Origin: Chloroflexota bacterium
Lineage (GTDB): Bacteria > Chloroflexota > Anaerolineae > Aggregatilineales > Phototrophicaceae
DNA: 64,000 nucleotides
Direction of reading: 5' to 3'
NCBI GenBank assembly: GCA_026708115.1
Contig: JAPOVL010000047.1
Coordinates: 62,001 to 126,000, forward strand
The notes beneath the pieces were generated by a model. That model made no database searches. It was not told the DNA's origin and saw only the letters and a program-made list of their open reading frames with translations. A program made the translations under genes and the position numbers. This document shows, piece by piece, positions 40,270 through 48,102 of the stretch (position 1 is its first letter; each line of letters begins with the position of its first letter).

Positions 40270-41445
40270 CTCTCCGCGGAAGAGTTCGCGCACGATGATA
40301 TTGCGCTGGATCTCGCTGGTGCCTTCGTAGATCTGAAATATCTTGACATCCCGCAGCAGCTTCTCGACCGGATACTCTTTCATGAATCCGTAACCGCCGA
40401 AGACTTGTACTGCGTCCACCGCGGCCTTCGTCGCCATGTCCGCCGCAAAGGCTTTGGCATAGGCCGGCACGCGCGGGTTGAAAATGCCCTGGTCAACTTG
40501 CCAGGCAGCTTGCCAGGCCAACAATCGCGCCGCTTCGTAATTGATCGCCATGTCGGCAATCTTGTGCCCAACCGCTTGATGCTGATATATCGGCACGCCA
40601 AATGCTTCCCGTTCTTCCGCATACCTGATGCTTTCTTCCAGGGCGCGGCGCTGCAAGCCCACTGCAGCAGCCGCGACGCCGGGACGGCTGTAGTCGAATA
40701 CCTGCATAGCGATGTAAAAGCCCTGGCCAACCTGCCCCACAATGTTGTCTTCCGGTACTTCGACATTGTCAAATACGATCTCGGCCGTATCCGAAGCGCG
40801 TTGACCCAACTTGTCGAACTTCTTGCCGACGCTCAGTCCAGGTGTCTCGCGGTCAACGATGAAACAAGTCATGCCGCGATGCCCGGCTTCCAGATCGGTT
40901 TTTGCGAAAATGGTATAGAAGTGAGCGTGACTGGCGTTTGTGATGAAAGTCTTGCTGCCGTTGATCACGTAACGCGACCCGCGCTTGTCAGCCCGCGTCA
41001 AAATGCCGGCAACGTTGGACCCGGCGTTGGCTTCCGTCACACCGTAGGACACGAACTGACCCCGGTCGATCAGCCTTTCACCCAGCCAATAGGCCTTCTG
41101 CTCCGCACTGCCGGCAATCAGGATCGGCAGCGCGGCCAGCGAGTTGACGCCAAGACTCGTGCTGATACCGGTGCAGCCGTAGCCCAATTCTTCCGAAACC
41201 AAAACCTCTTCAAAGGCCGATGCCCCCACCCCGCCATATTCTTCCGGCACAAGCATGTTGACGATTCCCAGTTCTCGCGCCTTATGGAATATCTCCTCGG
41301 GGAACTTGGCCTGTTCGTCATATTCGGCCGCCACGGGAATGATGTTGTCGGCGACGAAATCGCGCGTCATGCGCGCCAGCATCTCTTGCTCTTCACTTAG
41401 TTTGAAATTTGGACCTGCTATCGTGTCCGTTCTTGTCGTCGCCAT
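40267..41445 (-). CDS. Acyl-CoA dehydrogenase
   Basis: A 392-residue FAD enzyme that oxidises acyl-CoA to the trans-2-enoyl form and passes electrons to ETF. Visible parts are the N-terminal helical domain, the middle beta domain with SYGVTEANAGSNVAGILTRA and TSHAHFYTIF-like strands, and the C-terminal helices with VQVFGGYGFMKEYPVEKLLRDVKIFQIYEGTSEIQRNIIVREL. The Glu in YEGTSEIQ is the usual catalytic base of medium- and short-chain members. It stands alone, upstream of the str promoter and oriented towards it; its stop lies in repeat copy C. The chain length cannot be told. Confidence 0.92.
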   Translation of the reverse strand: MATTRTDTIAGPNFKLSEEQEMLARMTRDFVADNIIPVAAEYDEQAKFPEEIFHKARELGIVNMLVPEEYGGVGASAFEEVLVSEELGYGCTGISTSLGVNSLAALPILIAGSAEQKAYWLGERLIDRGQFVSYGVTEANAGSNVAGILTRADKRGSRYVINGSKTFITNASHAHFYTIFAKTDLEAGHRGMTCFIVDRETPGLSVGKKFDKLGQRASDTAEIVFDNVEVPEDNIVGQVGQGFYIAMQVFDYSRPGVAAAAVGLQRRALEESIRYAEEREAFGVPIYQHQAVGHKIADMAINYEAARLLAWQAAWQVDQGIFNPRVPAYAKAFAADMATKAAVDAVQVFGGYGFMKEYPVEKLLRDVKIFQIYEGTSEIQRNIIVRELFRGE

Positions 41446-41500
41446 ACCCGGTTTCTCCAGACTGTCATTTGCGGGTTCAATCTAACATCGATTCGATTGC

Positions 41501-42256
41501 TTAACCAGCCTCTTGCAAGAACGCCAGAATCGCCCCGGACAATTGTACCTGCTGGTCCTGACGGCTGATTGCGGCCGGTTTGTCGCCCGATTGCGGGCCG
41601 TACCAGCCGAAACCCGCGTGATTGCCCCCAGCGATCATTACCTTGATGGCATCGGGCGGCAGGAAAGGGAAGGAATCCTCTATCTGGCGCAGCTCCGACA
41701 ATCCGTCCAGTTCCGCATAGATTGTTGCGACAGGGAGCCGGCTGCGTGACAAGTCTACGCCAGCTTCCGGATACGAAGCGACCAAGACCAGCCCGTCGAT
41801 CCGATCAGGATGTGAATGCGCATAGCGCGCCGCCATGACGCCGCCTAGCGAATGACCGCCGATCACCCAGCGACTAATTTGGGGAAAGGAAGCCATCACA
41901 TCATCTGCGGCATCGGGAGCCAGTATCGCCAGGTTAAATGGCATCGGAACTAAAACTGCTCGGTAGCCCCTGTTCGCGATCGCTTTTCCCAACGGCGCAT
42001 AGGCTTCCGCCTGCACGCGTCCGCCGGGATAGAAGATGAAACCCGTTGATGATGTCCCTGACCGGGGTTCGAAGAGAATCCAGCGCTCACGCTTGACGAC
42101 AACGCGCTCATCCGATGACAGGGCTTGCTGCGCCTGCGGCATCAACTGCCCCGATGGACTGCCTGCCCAGGCCAGGAGGCCGACGAGAGAAAGCAAAAGC
42201 AATATCAGCAGAATCGCAAGGAGACGTCGCCGATTCGAGGACCGCTTCCTAAGCAT
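41501..42256 (-). CDS. Membrane-anchored alpha/beta hydrolase
   Basis: A 251-residue protein with an N-terminal membrane anchor (RRRLLAILLILLLLSLVGLLAWAG) and an extracytoplasmic hydrolase domain. The nucleophile elbow is GGHSLGGVMAARYAH, the acid lies near YAELDGLSELRQI, and the histidine is in MIAGGNHAGFGWYGPQSGDKPAAISRQDQQVQ. This last segment is typical of a small family of uncharacterised bacterial hydrolases. ATG 42256 overlaps the preceding flavoprotein gene by 8 bases, which implies coupling. Longer forms open to 42349 but have no ribosome site. Substrate unknown. Confidence 0.82.
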   Translation of the reverse strand: MLRKRSSNRRRLLAILLILLLLSLVGLLAWAGSPSGQLMPQAQQALSSDERVVVKRERWILFEPRSGTSSTGFIFYPGGRVQAEAYAPLGKAIANRGYRAVLVPMPFNLAILAPDAADDVMASFPQISRWVIGGHSLGGVMAARYAHSHPDRIDGLVLVASYPEAGVDLSRSRLPVATIYAELDGLSELRQIEDSFPFLPPDAIKVMIAGGNHAGFGWYGPQSGDKPAAISRQDQQVQLSGAILAFLQEAG

Positions 42257-43250
42257 TGGAAAGCGCGTCTGACAAGGCATTGCCAGCGGCGATGCCGGAC
42301 AGGAACGCGCCTTCGACGCGGCCGCGCCCGCCAAAGGCGTCGCCGGCAAAGGCCAGACGCGGCAATCCGCGCGCCATCAAAAATTCTTCTGGATACGTGG
42401 TCAGGGGAACGGAATAACGCCATTTCTTGAGCTGAGTGCTCGCGATCCGCGCGCCGCCTTTGAGATAGGGCAGCACGGCAGCTTCCAACTCACGGACGAT
42501 ATCCGCTTCCGAAGCGTCCCAGTTTTGTCGGCTGAATTTGGCGTTGGCGTGGCTGGTCACAACTGTTCTGTCCGAAATTCCCTTGGCATGATTGTCGGCC
42601 ACCCAATAGATTTCGCTCTGGAAGTTTTGCAGGGCGCCCGGCGCCGGCAATGCCATCTCTCCCGCGATCTCGTGGATGCCGCAAAGGCAAGGACCGAATC
42701 GAATGCGCTGGAGTTCATTGTAATCGCCCGCCCCCAGCGGAACCTCGCTTGACGAGAGCAACTCCAAGGTCTCCGGCATGGGGGGCGTCAAAAGCAGAGA
42801 GCGTCCACTATATCGCTCGCCATCGCTATCAACCAATGACCAACTGTTCTCCTGCAATTGAATCTTTGTTACCATGCGATTGAGTGCGATATCATGATCA
42901 TGCGCCAGGTATTTCGCCAGCCTGTTCATGCCGCCGCGTACGACATAGCGCGGATGCCCATCGCCGAACGTGCGCTTGACGCTGCCATCCGACCAACCTG
43001 TGCCCCAAACATAAACCAGGTCTTGTTGAAGCCACTGATCAACAAATCCCTGAAAGGTTTCCGACCGCACCGTGAAGAACTGAGCGCCATGATCTGCCGC
43101 GCCATCCTGGCCGACCCGGCGGGTGGCCAGACGCCCGCCGACACTGCGCCCCCGCTCGACAAGTTGAACGCTATAGCCACGCTCGCTTAAGCTCTGCGCG
43201 GCCATCAGGCCCGATAATCCTGCCCCAACGATCAAGACATCAACGGCCAC
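42249..43250 (-). CDS. NAD(P)/FAD-dependent oxidoreductase, renalase-like
   Basis: A 333-residue flavoprotein of the amine-oxidase-like fold. The FAD-binding motif VDVLIVGAGLSGLMAAQSLSERGYSVQLVERGRSVGGRLATRR is at residues 3-46, followed by GAADHGAQFFTVRS, common to renalase-like proteins. The C-terminal FAD segment is PRLAFAGDAFGGRGRVEGAFLSGIAAGNAL. Renalases oxidise isomeric forms of NAD(P)H; the bacterial role may be the same, but this is inferred from resemblance only. It is coupled to the downstream hydrolase. Confidence 0.82.
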   Translation of the reverse strand: MAVDVLIVGAGLSGLMAAQSLSERGYSVQLVERGRSVGGRLATRRVGQDGAADHGAQFFTVRSETFQGFVDQWLQQDLVYVWGTGWSDGSVKRTFGDGHPRYVVRGGMNRLAKYLAHDHDIALNRMVTKIQLQENSWSLVDSDGERYSGRSLLLTPPMPETLELLSSSEVPLGAGDYNELQRIRFGPCLCGIHEIAGEMALPAPGALQNFQSEIYWVADNHAKGISDRTVVTSHANAKFSRQNWDASEADIVRELEAAVLPYLKGGARIASTQLKKWRYSVPLTTYPEEFLMARGLPRLAFAGDAFGGRGRVEGAFLSGIAAGNALSDALSNA

Positions 43251-43829
43251 GGATTGCGCCTTTCATTGTCCTCACGCCAATTGCCTTATCATACCTGATT
43301 CAGCGAAATATGGCAGGTTCGCAAGACACGATGACGCGTGTATCCATTTCGCTTGAAATGCTTGCGTCCCCGCATCAAATCTCAGTAGCGCCATTTAGCC
43401 ATGCAATTTCAGGCGCTCTGTCCTAAAACGCGACCAAATAGTCGCCACTCTGCCTCATATCTATGCTACCCTGTCAGCAAATCCACCGCCCCAAGGACCA
43501 TCATGCCAAAATACGCGCCTGCCCGCCCGAAGAAAAACACGCCCGCTGCCTTTGCCGAAAATTCAGCTTTGCCGGCAATGGCAAATCCCGCCCCCAACCA
43601 ACCCGAAATCCCAATCACAGTGGGGGATAAAACCTTTGCCGAACCCGCCGATTCCTTTGCCGAATACGCGGATTTTCGGCAAAAACCGCTGGAACGCGGC
43701 GCCATTCTGGCAAACGATTTCCTGTACGCTGACGGCTTAGTCGCGTCACTTTCTACTTCAACCGAAATCGATACACTATTAGACACAATGAGACCTTGGC
43801 AAAGGCAGTGCGAGAAAATGACGAGGCGC
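43251..43829 (+). other. Intergenic region upstream of ssrA with repeated TTTGCCGAA
   Basis: About 580 bases without a gene I would defend. The nonamer TTTGCCGAA occurs at 43551-43559, 43635-43643 and 43656-43664, and inverted at 43675-43683. The last two form a hairpin of 9 base pairs. A 165-codon open frame at 43503-43997 has an AAGGA before its ATG but low-complexity content and ends inside ssrA. The rest shows no signal. Confidence 0.5.
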
Positions 43830-43858
43830 TTCACAAACCGCCCAAACTATGCTAATAT
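43830..43858 (+). promoter_or_regulatory. Promoter of ssrA
   Basis: TTCACA (43830-43835) and TAATAT (43853-43858) are 17 bases apart. Transcription would start near 43866, about 47 bases before the mature 5' end of tmRNA, and the precursor would need RNase P processing. Confidence 0.65.
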
Positions 43859-43912
43859 GGGCATAAGCGATGGCGCGGTCCGCGAAGGGACGGGCAGCGC
43901 CCCAGCCATCAC

Positions 43913-44300
43913 GGGAGCGAATCAGATTCGACGTTGGTGGTTGAAGCCGCACGGCAAGCCGTGGCGCCAAGACACGTTAAACTGGCAACGCACATAGGTG
44001 CAAAACCAAACTTTAACCCCCTTCCTGCCGTAGCCTAGGTTGCTGCAGGTAGGGAGTAGAGGCAACGCGTCCTCTACCGCTCCTGCAGAATCGCCTCCCT
44101 TCGCGATCTGCTGCGAGTGTCATAAAAAGTGAGGGTGCCCGTCGTTGACGCCGATAAGACGACGCCAAGACCCATCGGCTAGCGCAGTGTGAACCGAGCC
44201 TTTTGGGAATGCGCGGCGCGAAGCTCTACAAAAGGCTAAGCTTGTAGAAGTGCGAGATTCGAAACCAGCGGACCCGGGGGGCAGGTCCCCGGCGCTTCCA
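43913..44300 (+). ncRNA. ssrA: tmRNA
   Basis: A 388-nt tmRNA that rescues stalled ribosomes with SmpB by acting as tRNA-Ala and then as mRNA. The acceptor stem pairs GGGAGCG (43913-43919) with CGCTTCC (44293-44299), including the G3.U70 wobble that alanyl-tRNA synthetase reads, followed by discriminator A. The 5' GATTCGACG motif is present. GTTGGT pairs with ACCAGC, as expected for helix 2. The resume codon GCA at 44000 follows ATAGGT, and the frame reads AKPNFNPLPAVA then TAG at 44036. Oddities: no encoded CCA (CTC follows the discriminator), and the T-arm is a GC-rich stem with a GGCAGGT loop in place of TTCRANY. smpB is not in the window. Confidence 0.9.
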
Positions 44301-44307
44301 CTCATGC

Positions 44308-44340
44308 AACCGTCCCAACCTGCTTGGGGCGGTTTTGCTT
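44308..44340 (+). terminator. Terminator of ssrA
   Basis: CCGTCCCAA (44310-44318) pairs with TTGGGGCGG (44324-44332) across a 5-base loop, followed by TTTTGCTTTT. It starts 8 bases after the tmRNA 3' end. Confidence 0.85.
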
Positions 44341-44348
44341 TTCTTGGG

Positions 44349-44354
44349 TATAAT
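44349..44354 (+). promoter_or_regulatory. -10 box of the lipoprotein gene
   Basis: TATAAT lies 10 bases before the ATG at 44365, so a transcript from it would begin within a few bases of the start codon and be leaderless or nearly so. The -35 box would fall in the ssrA terminator stem; TTGGGG at 44324 is 19 bases away and poor. Confidence 0.5.
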
Positions 44355-44364
44355 CTGCCGCATT

Positions 44365-45201
44365 ATGGAAAGGAAGAGACTTCGGTGGATTCCGCTGGGT
44401 CCCAAGTTGCCTCTCGTGATCAGTCTCCTCTTGTTCACAGGCACAACGCTGGTCGCATGCAGGGCATCGGACCTGCCTTTGACCGCCACCGCCGAGTATG
44501 AAGCCGCCGCGACCCAATTGGGCCAGCTGCGTACCACAGCTACAGTGGCCAGAGCGAGACTCCAAATCACACTGGACTTTGCCGGCACACGCGTGTCGCA
44601 AATCGAACAATCAGGCGCGTTCTTGCGTTCGAATTTGTCCGCATTAGGCACTGACGCCGCTTTCATCGACGCCAACCTGCGCCAACTGAGGGACCAGCCG
44701 CAGGTTGTTGCTGTCGAATCGCGGGAAGAAACGGCTGCTGTCGGTGGCGCGAGTCCAGCGATTGATCTGGATGACGCCCTCTCGGCGGCGGTCACGGTAA
44801 GTCCTCCAGCCAGAGTTGAGGTGACCCCTCCGACCAGCGTTGAAGCAACCCCGGATTCGCTACCTCGTCTGGATAATCTGGTCTTGTCTTCCGGCGTCAA
44901 CAGCGAAGACTGCCAAATTGATGTCAATCCACTTTTCACGCCGGATTCTACAGTGATCTATGTCGTGGCCAGAGCCTACGACATCCCCGCGGGCGCCACG
45001 CTGTCTTCAAGCTGGCGACACCGGGATCAAGAGCTCGTGTCCCACAGTTTTCAAACCGAGCATTTGATAGACGACAATTGTATATGGTTTTTTATTGACC
45101 AGACCGACACCGCCTTCACGGCAGGCCGGTGGGCAGTGCAGATAAGCCTGGACGGCAGCGCGCTTTCTCCTCTGTTGCCATTTGAGGTCGTCGAGAATTA
45201 G
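44365..45201 (+). CDS. Predicted lipoprotein of unknown function
   Basis: A 278-residue protein that I do not assign to a family. The N-terminus MERKRLRWIPLGPKLPLVISLLLFTGTTLVAC has a lipobox with Cys32, so it is probably a lipoprotein outside the membrane. Residues about 40-130 look helical with repeated Ala, Gln and Leu (TATAEYEAAATQLGQLRTTATVARARLQ), then a low-complexity Ala, Thr, Val, Pro linker (about 140-175) leads to a beta-rich C-terminal domain ending in WAVQISLDGSALSPLLPFEVVEN. That end recalls ligand or protein-binding modules of Ig-like type. There is no clear ribosome site. Confidence 0.7.
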   Translation: MERKRLRWIPLGPKLPLVISLLLFTGTTLVACRASDLPLTATAEYEAAATQLGQLRTTATVARARLQITLDFAGTRVSQIEQSGAFLRSNLSALGTDAAFIDANLRQLRDQPQVVAVESREETAAVGGASPAIDLDDALSAAVTVSPPARVEVTPPTSVEATPDSLPRLDNLVLSSGVNSEDCQIDVNPLFTPDSTVIYVVARAYDIPAGATLSSSWRHRDQELVSHSFQTEHLIDDNCIWFFIDQTDTAFTAGRWAVQISLDGSALSPLLPFEVVEN

Positions 45202-45336
45202 CTGCTCTATAGAGAGCTGCGCAATTGTCTTCAAGCCACAAACTGTGATATGTTATTACTGGTTTTCCGGGCAACGTCCGGGAAAGACTTCCGTAATTGA
45301 GTTATATATCCTGGAGCAAGATACGGGACTGGCAAT

Positions 45337-45729
45337 ATGGCAATTGTGACGCGTTGGGATAACAAGAAAAAGACAATCGTCCTCCTGGAATTCGAGTCGG
45401 AATGGTCCTGGGAGGAACTTGAGGAAGCGGTACAGCGGGCGGACTCGCTCATTGGCAGTGTCGGTCACTTTGTCGATCTCATCATAGATCTCGAAGGCAC
45501 CACGATACCAAAGGATGTCTTTAGCGCCGCCAAGACCTTGCTGGCCTCGGGAGAGGCGCGGCCGAACGAAGGAGCGCGCGTCGTGGTCGGCGCTAACGGG
45601 GCGATAAAGACCATTTATCAGACCATCCACAAGACCTTCAACAATGCCGTTGAGGGTCGTGAAATACTCTTCGCGCCAAATCTTTCCGATGCGAGAGCGA
45701 TAATTAGAGGTTTGTCTCTGGATCGTTAG
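45337..45729 (+). CDS. Hypothetical protein, possibly STAS/SpoIIAA-like
   Basis: A 130-residue soluble protein. It has alternating strands and helices: TRWDNKKKTIVLLEFESEWSWEELEEAVQRADSLIGSVGHFVDLIIDLEGTTIP, then KDVFSAAKTLLASGEARPNEGARVVVGANGAIKTIYQTIHKTF. The arrangement resembles SpoIIAA-like (STAS-type) domain proteins, but no serine phosphorylation motif is obvious. I infer the fold only by pattern. Upstream is an AT-rich stretch with GTTATATATC. The gene stands alone. Confidence 0.6.
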   Translation: MAIVTRWDNKKKTIVLLEFESEWSWEELEEAVQRADSLIGSVGHFVDLIIDLEGTTIPKDVFSAAKTLLASGEARPNEGARVVVGANGAIKTIYQTIHKTFNNAVEGREILFAPNLSDARAIIRGLSLDR

Positions 45730-45790
45730 GCGCGCTGCAAGTTTTTGCCGTCACCCGCATTCACTTGCCATTTTGTTTTATAGATCCTCT

Positions 45791-45861
45791 GGCTCATGCA
45801 ATAAACGGGCTCGTTATACTGCGCGCGCTGCGCCTTGTCGGCGGTTACGCGCCGAACGGCT
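45791..45861 (+). repeat. Dispersed intergenic repeat, copy D
   Basis: The block runs from GGCTCATGCAATAAACGGGC to GCCGAACGGCT. The end (CGGCGGTTACGCGCCGAACGGCTGTG) matches copies A and B, and the beginning matches copy E. It lies in the 359-base gap before the ABC exporter, which otherwise holds only the promoter at 46002 and the tandem repeat at 46051. Confidence 0.65.
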
Positions 45862-46001
45862 GTGACGAATCACCAGCAACAATCAGAATCCACAGCATTG
45901 CACGCCGGCCGTTTATGTGTCGCGGGCAGCCCTCCTGGCGCTGGCTGAACCGAACAGGATTCCAGTCCATACTAGCCATATGACCAGCTTACCCAATCGT
46001 A

Positions 46002-46031
46002 TTGACAGTAGCCTCGACCGACGTTTATGCG
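46002..46031 (+). promoter_or_regulatory. Possible promoter of the ABC exporter
   Basis: A perfect TTGACA (46002-46007) lies 18 bases before TATGCG (46026-46031). The -10 box is poor. It stands about 58 bases before the exporter start. Confidence 0.5.
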
Positions 46032-46050
46032 ATAAATTAAGTACAAACCA

Positions 46051-46090
46051 ACTGACAAGGACGTTTCGATACTGACAAGGACGTTTCGAT
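46051..46090 (+). repeat. Perfect 20-bp tandem duplication over the ribosome site
   Basis: ACTGACAAGGACGTTTCGAT is present twice in a row (46051-46070 and 46071-46090). Each unit carries AAGGA. Only the second is at the right distance (7 bases) from an ATG, whose first two bases are the last two of the repeat. Confidence 0.95.
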
Positions 46091-48029
46091 GATGATGAAA
46101 GGCGGCGGATGGTTTCGCTACATGCACGGCTTCGAGGCAGCCGCGAGGCCAAATGTCTCTCGACGCTTGCTCCTGCGCGTACTGGCTTATGCCCAGCCCT
46201 ATCGATTGCACATACTCGGCATGCTCGGCACGATACTGCTCACGACAGGCTTGGGCTTGCTGAATCCGCTCATCTTTCGCGAGATCATAGACACGGCGCT
46301 GGCCAATAAAGACCTGGATCGCCTGCATCTCTTGGCGCTGGGCTTGGTCTTGATCCCGGTTGTCAGCGGCGGCATTCGCATTATACAGCGCAAGCTAAAC
46401 GTCTCGATCGGCGAAGGCGTGATCTACGACCTGCGCGTCGCCCTCTACCATCATTTGCAGCAGATGTCTCTGCGCTTCTTCACCAACACCAGGACAGGCG
46501 AATTGATGAGTCGGCTAAACAATGATGTCGTCGGCGCCCAAAACGCCATCAGCAACACCATCGTATCTATCGTCACCAACGTGATCACCGTTATCGCGAC
46601 CCTGGCAATGATGCTGGCTTTGGAATGGCGACTCACTATTCTAGGCGTGCTGGTGCTTCCTTTCTTCATCCTGATTGCCAGGCGATTGGGTAAAAGACTG
46701 AAAGCGATTGCCCGCGAACAAATGGCTTACAACGCGCAAATGAACGCCATGATGAACGAAACGCTCAATATCAGCGGCGCCCTGCTGGTGAAGCTTTTCG
46801 GCCGTATCGATACTGAAGTTCAACACTTTGAACGACGCGCTGCTGATGTCCGCGATTCCGGCATTGAGCGCGCCGTGCTCGGCAGTCAGTTTTTCGTGAT
46901 GATCGGCCTGGTGAGCGTGATCGGCACCGCAATCGTATACTGGGTGGGCGGCGTTCTGGTCATTCAGGACGCCTTTACCGTCGGCACCATAGTCGCATTT
47001 GGCGCCTATCTCACACAACTGTATACGCCGCTGCAAGCGCTGACCAATGCCCCGGTCGACTTTGCCCAGTCGATCGTCAGCTTTGAACGGGTCTTCGAGA
47101 TCATCGACCTGCCGCTTGAAATCGCGGAAAAGCCCAACGCGGTTCATCTGCACAAGGTCCAGGGCGAGTTGGAATTCGAGCGCGTGTCCTTCCGATACAC
47201 AGTCAACGAAGAAAACCTGCTTTCCGATGTGGAACGCATTGGCAAGATGGACAGTATCGCCGCTACCCGATCTGGCGATCCTGCGAAGCGCGGCAACGGC
47301 CACAGCGGAACCGCAAAAGTCCATCAGGCCAGGGAGCTGGCTCTGGAAGACATCTCCTTCCGGGTTTCACCCGGACAATTGCTTGCTTTGGTCGGGCCTA
47401 GCGGCGCGGGCAAGACCACGATGACCTACCTGATACCGCGCCTCTACGATCCTTCCAAAGGCCGGATACTGATCGACGGCCATGACCTGCGAGATCTGAG
47501 TCTGGCTACCATGGCCCAGAACATCGGCATGGTCACGCAAGAGACCTATCTCTTTCACGACAGCATACGCACCAACCTGCTCTATGCCAAGCCGGACGCC
47601 ACGCAAGCTGAACTCGAAGCCGCTGCCAAGGTTGCCCATATCCATGATTTCATTATGGGATTAAGCGAGGGCTATGACGCGATCGTCGGCGAGCGTGGAT
47701 ACCGGCTCAGCGGCGGCGAAAAACAGCGGATTGCCATTGCCCGCGTGGTATTGAAAGACCCGCGCATTCTGGTTCTGGACGAAGCGACCAGCCACCTCGA
47801 CAGCCAATCGGAGGCCTTGATTCAAGATGCCTTGAGCCACATCATGGCGGGCCGTACCAGTATCGTCATCGCGCATCGACTCAGCACCATACTCGCTGCC
47901 GATCAGATTCTGGTGCTGGATCGCGGCCGCATCGTCGAAGGCGGCTCTCATTGTGAACTCATCGCCCGGGACGGGCTCTATGCCCGACTCTACGAAACCC
48001 AATTCAGTCAGCAGCGTGAATTGGCCTAG
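46089..48029 (+). CDS. ABC exporter, fused membrane and ATPase domains, with NBD insertion
   Basis: A 646-residue half-transporter of the MsbA/LmrA group that would work as a dimer. Residues about 25-345 hold six transmembrane helices (TLGLLNPLIFREIIDTAL, GEGVIYDLRVALYHHLQQMSLRFF and others). The nucleotide-binding domain begins at GELEFERVSFRY and is interrupted by about 45 polar residues (about 375-418) before LALEDISFRVSPGQ. Walker A GPSGAGKTT, signature YRLSGGEKQRIAIAR, Walker B ILVLDEATSHLD and the histidine in IAHRLST follow and are intact. Start at the first of three ATGs (46089, 46092, 46095). Substrate unknown; lipid or drug is typical. Confidence 0.9.
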   Translation: MMMKGGGWFRYMHGFEAAARPNVSRRLLLRVLAYAQPYRLHILGMLGTILLTTGLGLLNPLIFREIIDTALANKDLDRLHLLALGLVLIPVVSGGIRIIQRKLNVSIGEGVIYDLRVALYHHLQQMSLRFFTNTRTGELMSRLNNDVVGAQNAISNTIVSIVTNVITVIATLAMMLALEWRLTILGVLVLPFFILIARRLGKRLKAIAREQMAYNAQMNAMMNETLNISGALLVKLFGRIDTEVQHFERRAADVRDSGIERAVLGSQFFVMIGLVSVIGTAIVYWVGGVLVIQDAFTVGTIVAFGAYLTQLYTPLQALTNAPVDFAQSIVSFERVFEIIDLPLEIAEKPNAVHLHKVQGELEFERVSFRYTVNEENLLSDVERIGKMDSIAATRSGDPAKRGNGHSGTAKVHQARELALEDISFRVSPGQLLALVGPSGAGKTTMTYLIPRLYDPSKGRILIDGHDLRDLSLATMAQNIGMVTQETYLFHDSIRTNLLYAKPDATQAELEAAAKVAHIHDFIMGLSEGYDAIVGERGYRLSGGEKQRIAIARVVLKDPRILVLDEATSHLDSQSEALIQDALSHIMAGRTSIVIAHRLSTILAADQILVLDRGRIVEGGSHCELIARDGLYARLYETQFSQQRELA

Positions 48030-48102
48030 ACGCCCCGCTTGCCACCGGTCTCTTGCTTGAAACCGCCTTTAGCGACCGCAAGATTTCTACGAGCGCGCAC
48101 CA

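Noticed and set aside
40192..41400. A 402-codon open frame on the plus strand across the acyl-CoA dehydrogenase
   Set aside because: Shadow of a well-conserved gene on the other strand.
43503..43997. A 165-codon open frame with AAGGA before its ATG
   Set aside because: It is rich in Ala, Pro and Glu from repeated TTTGCCGAA units, has no recognisable domain and ends inside the ssrA gene on the same strand.
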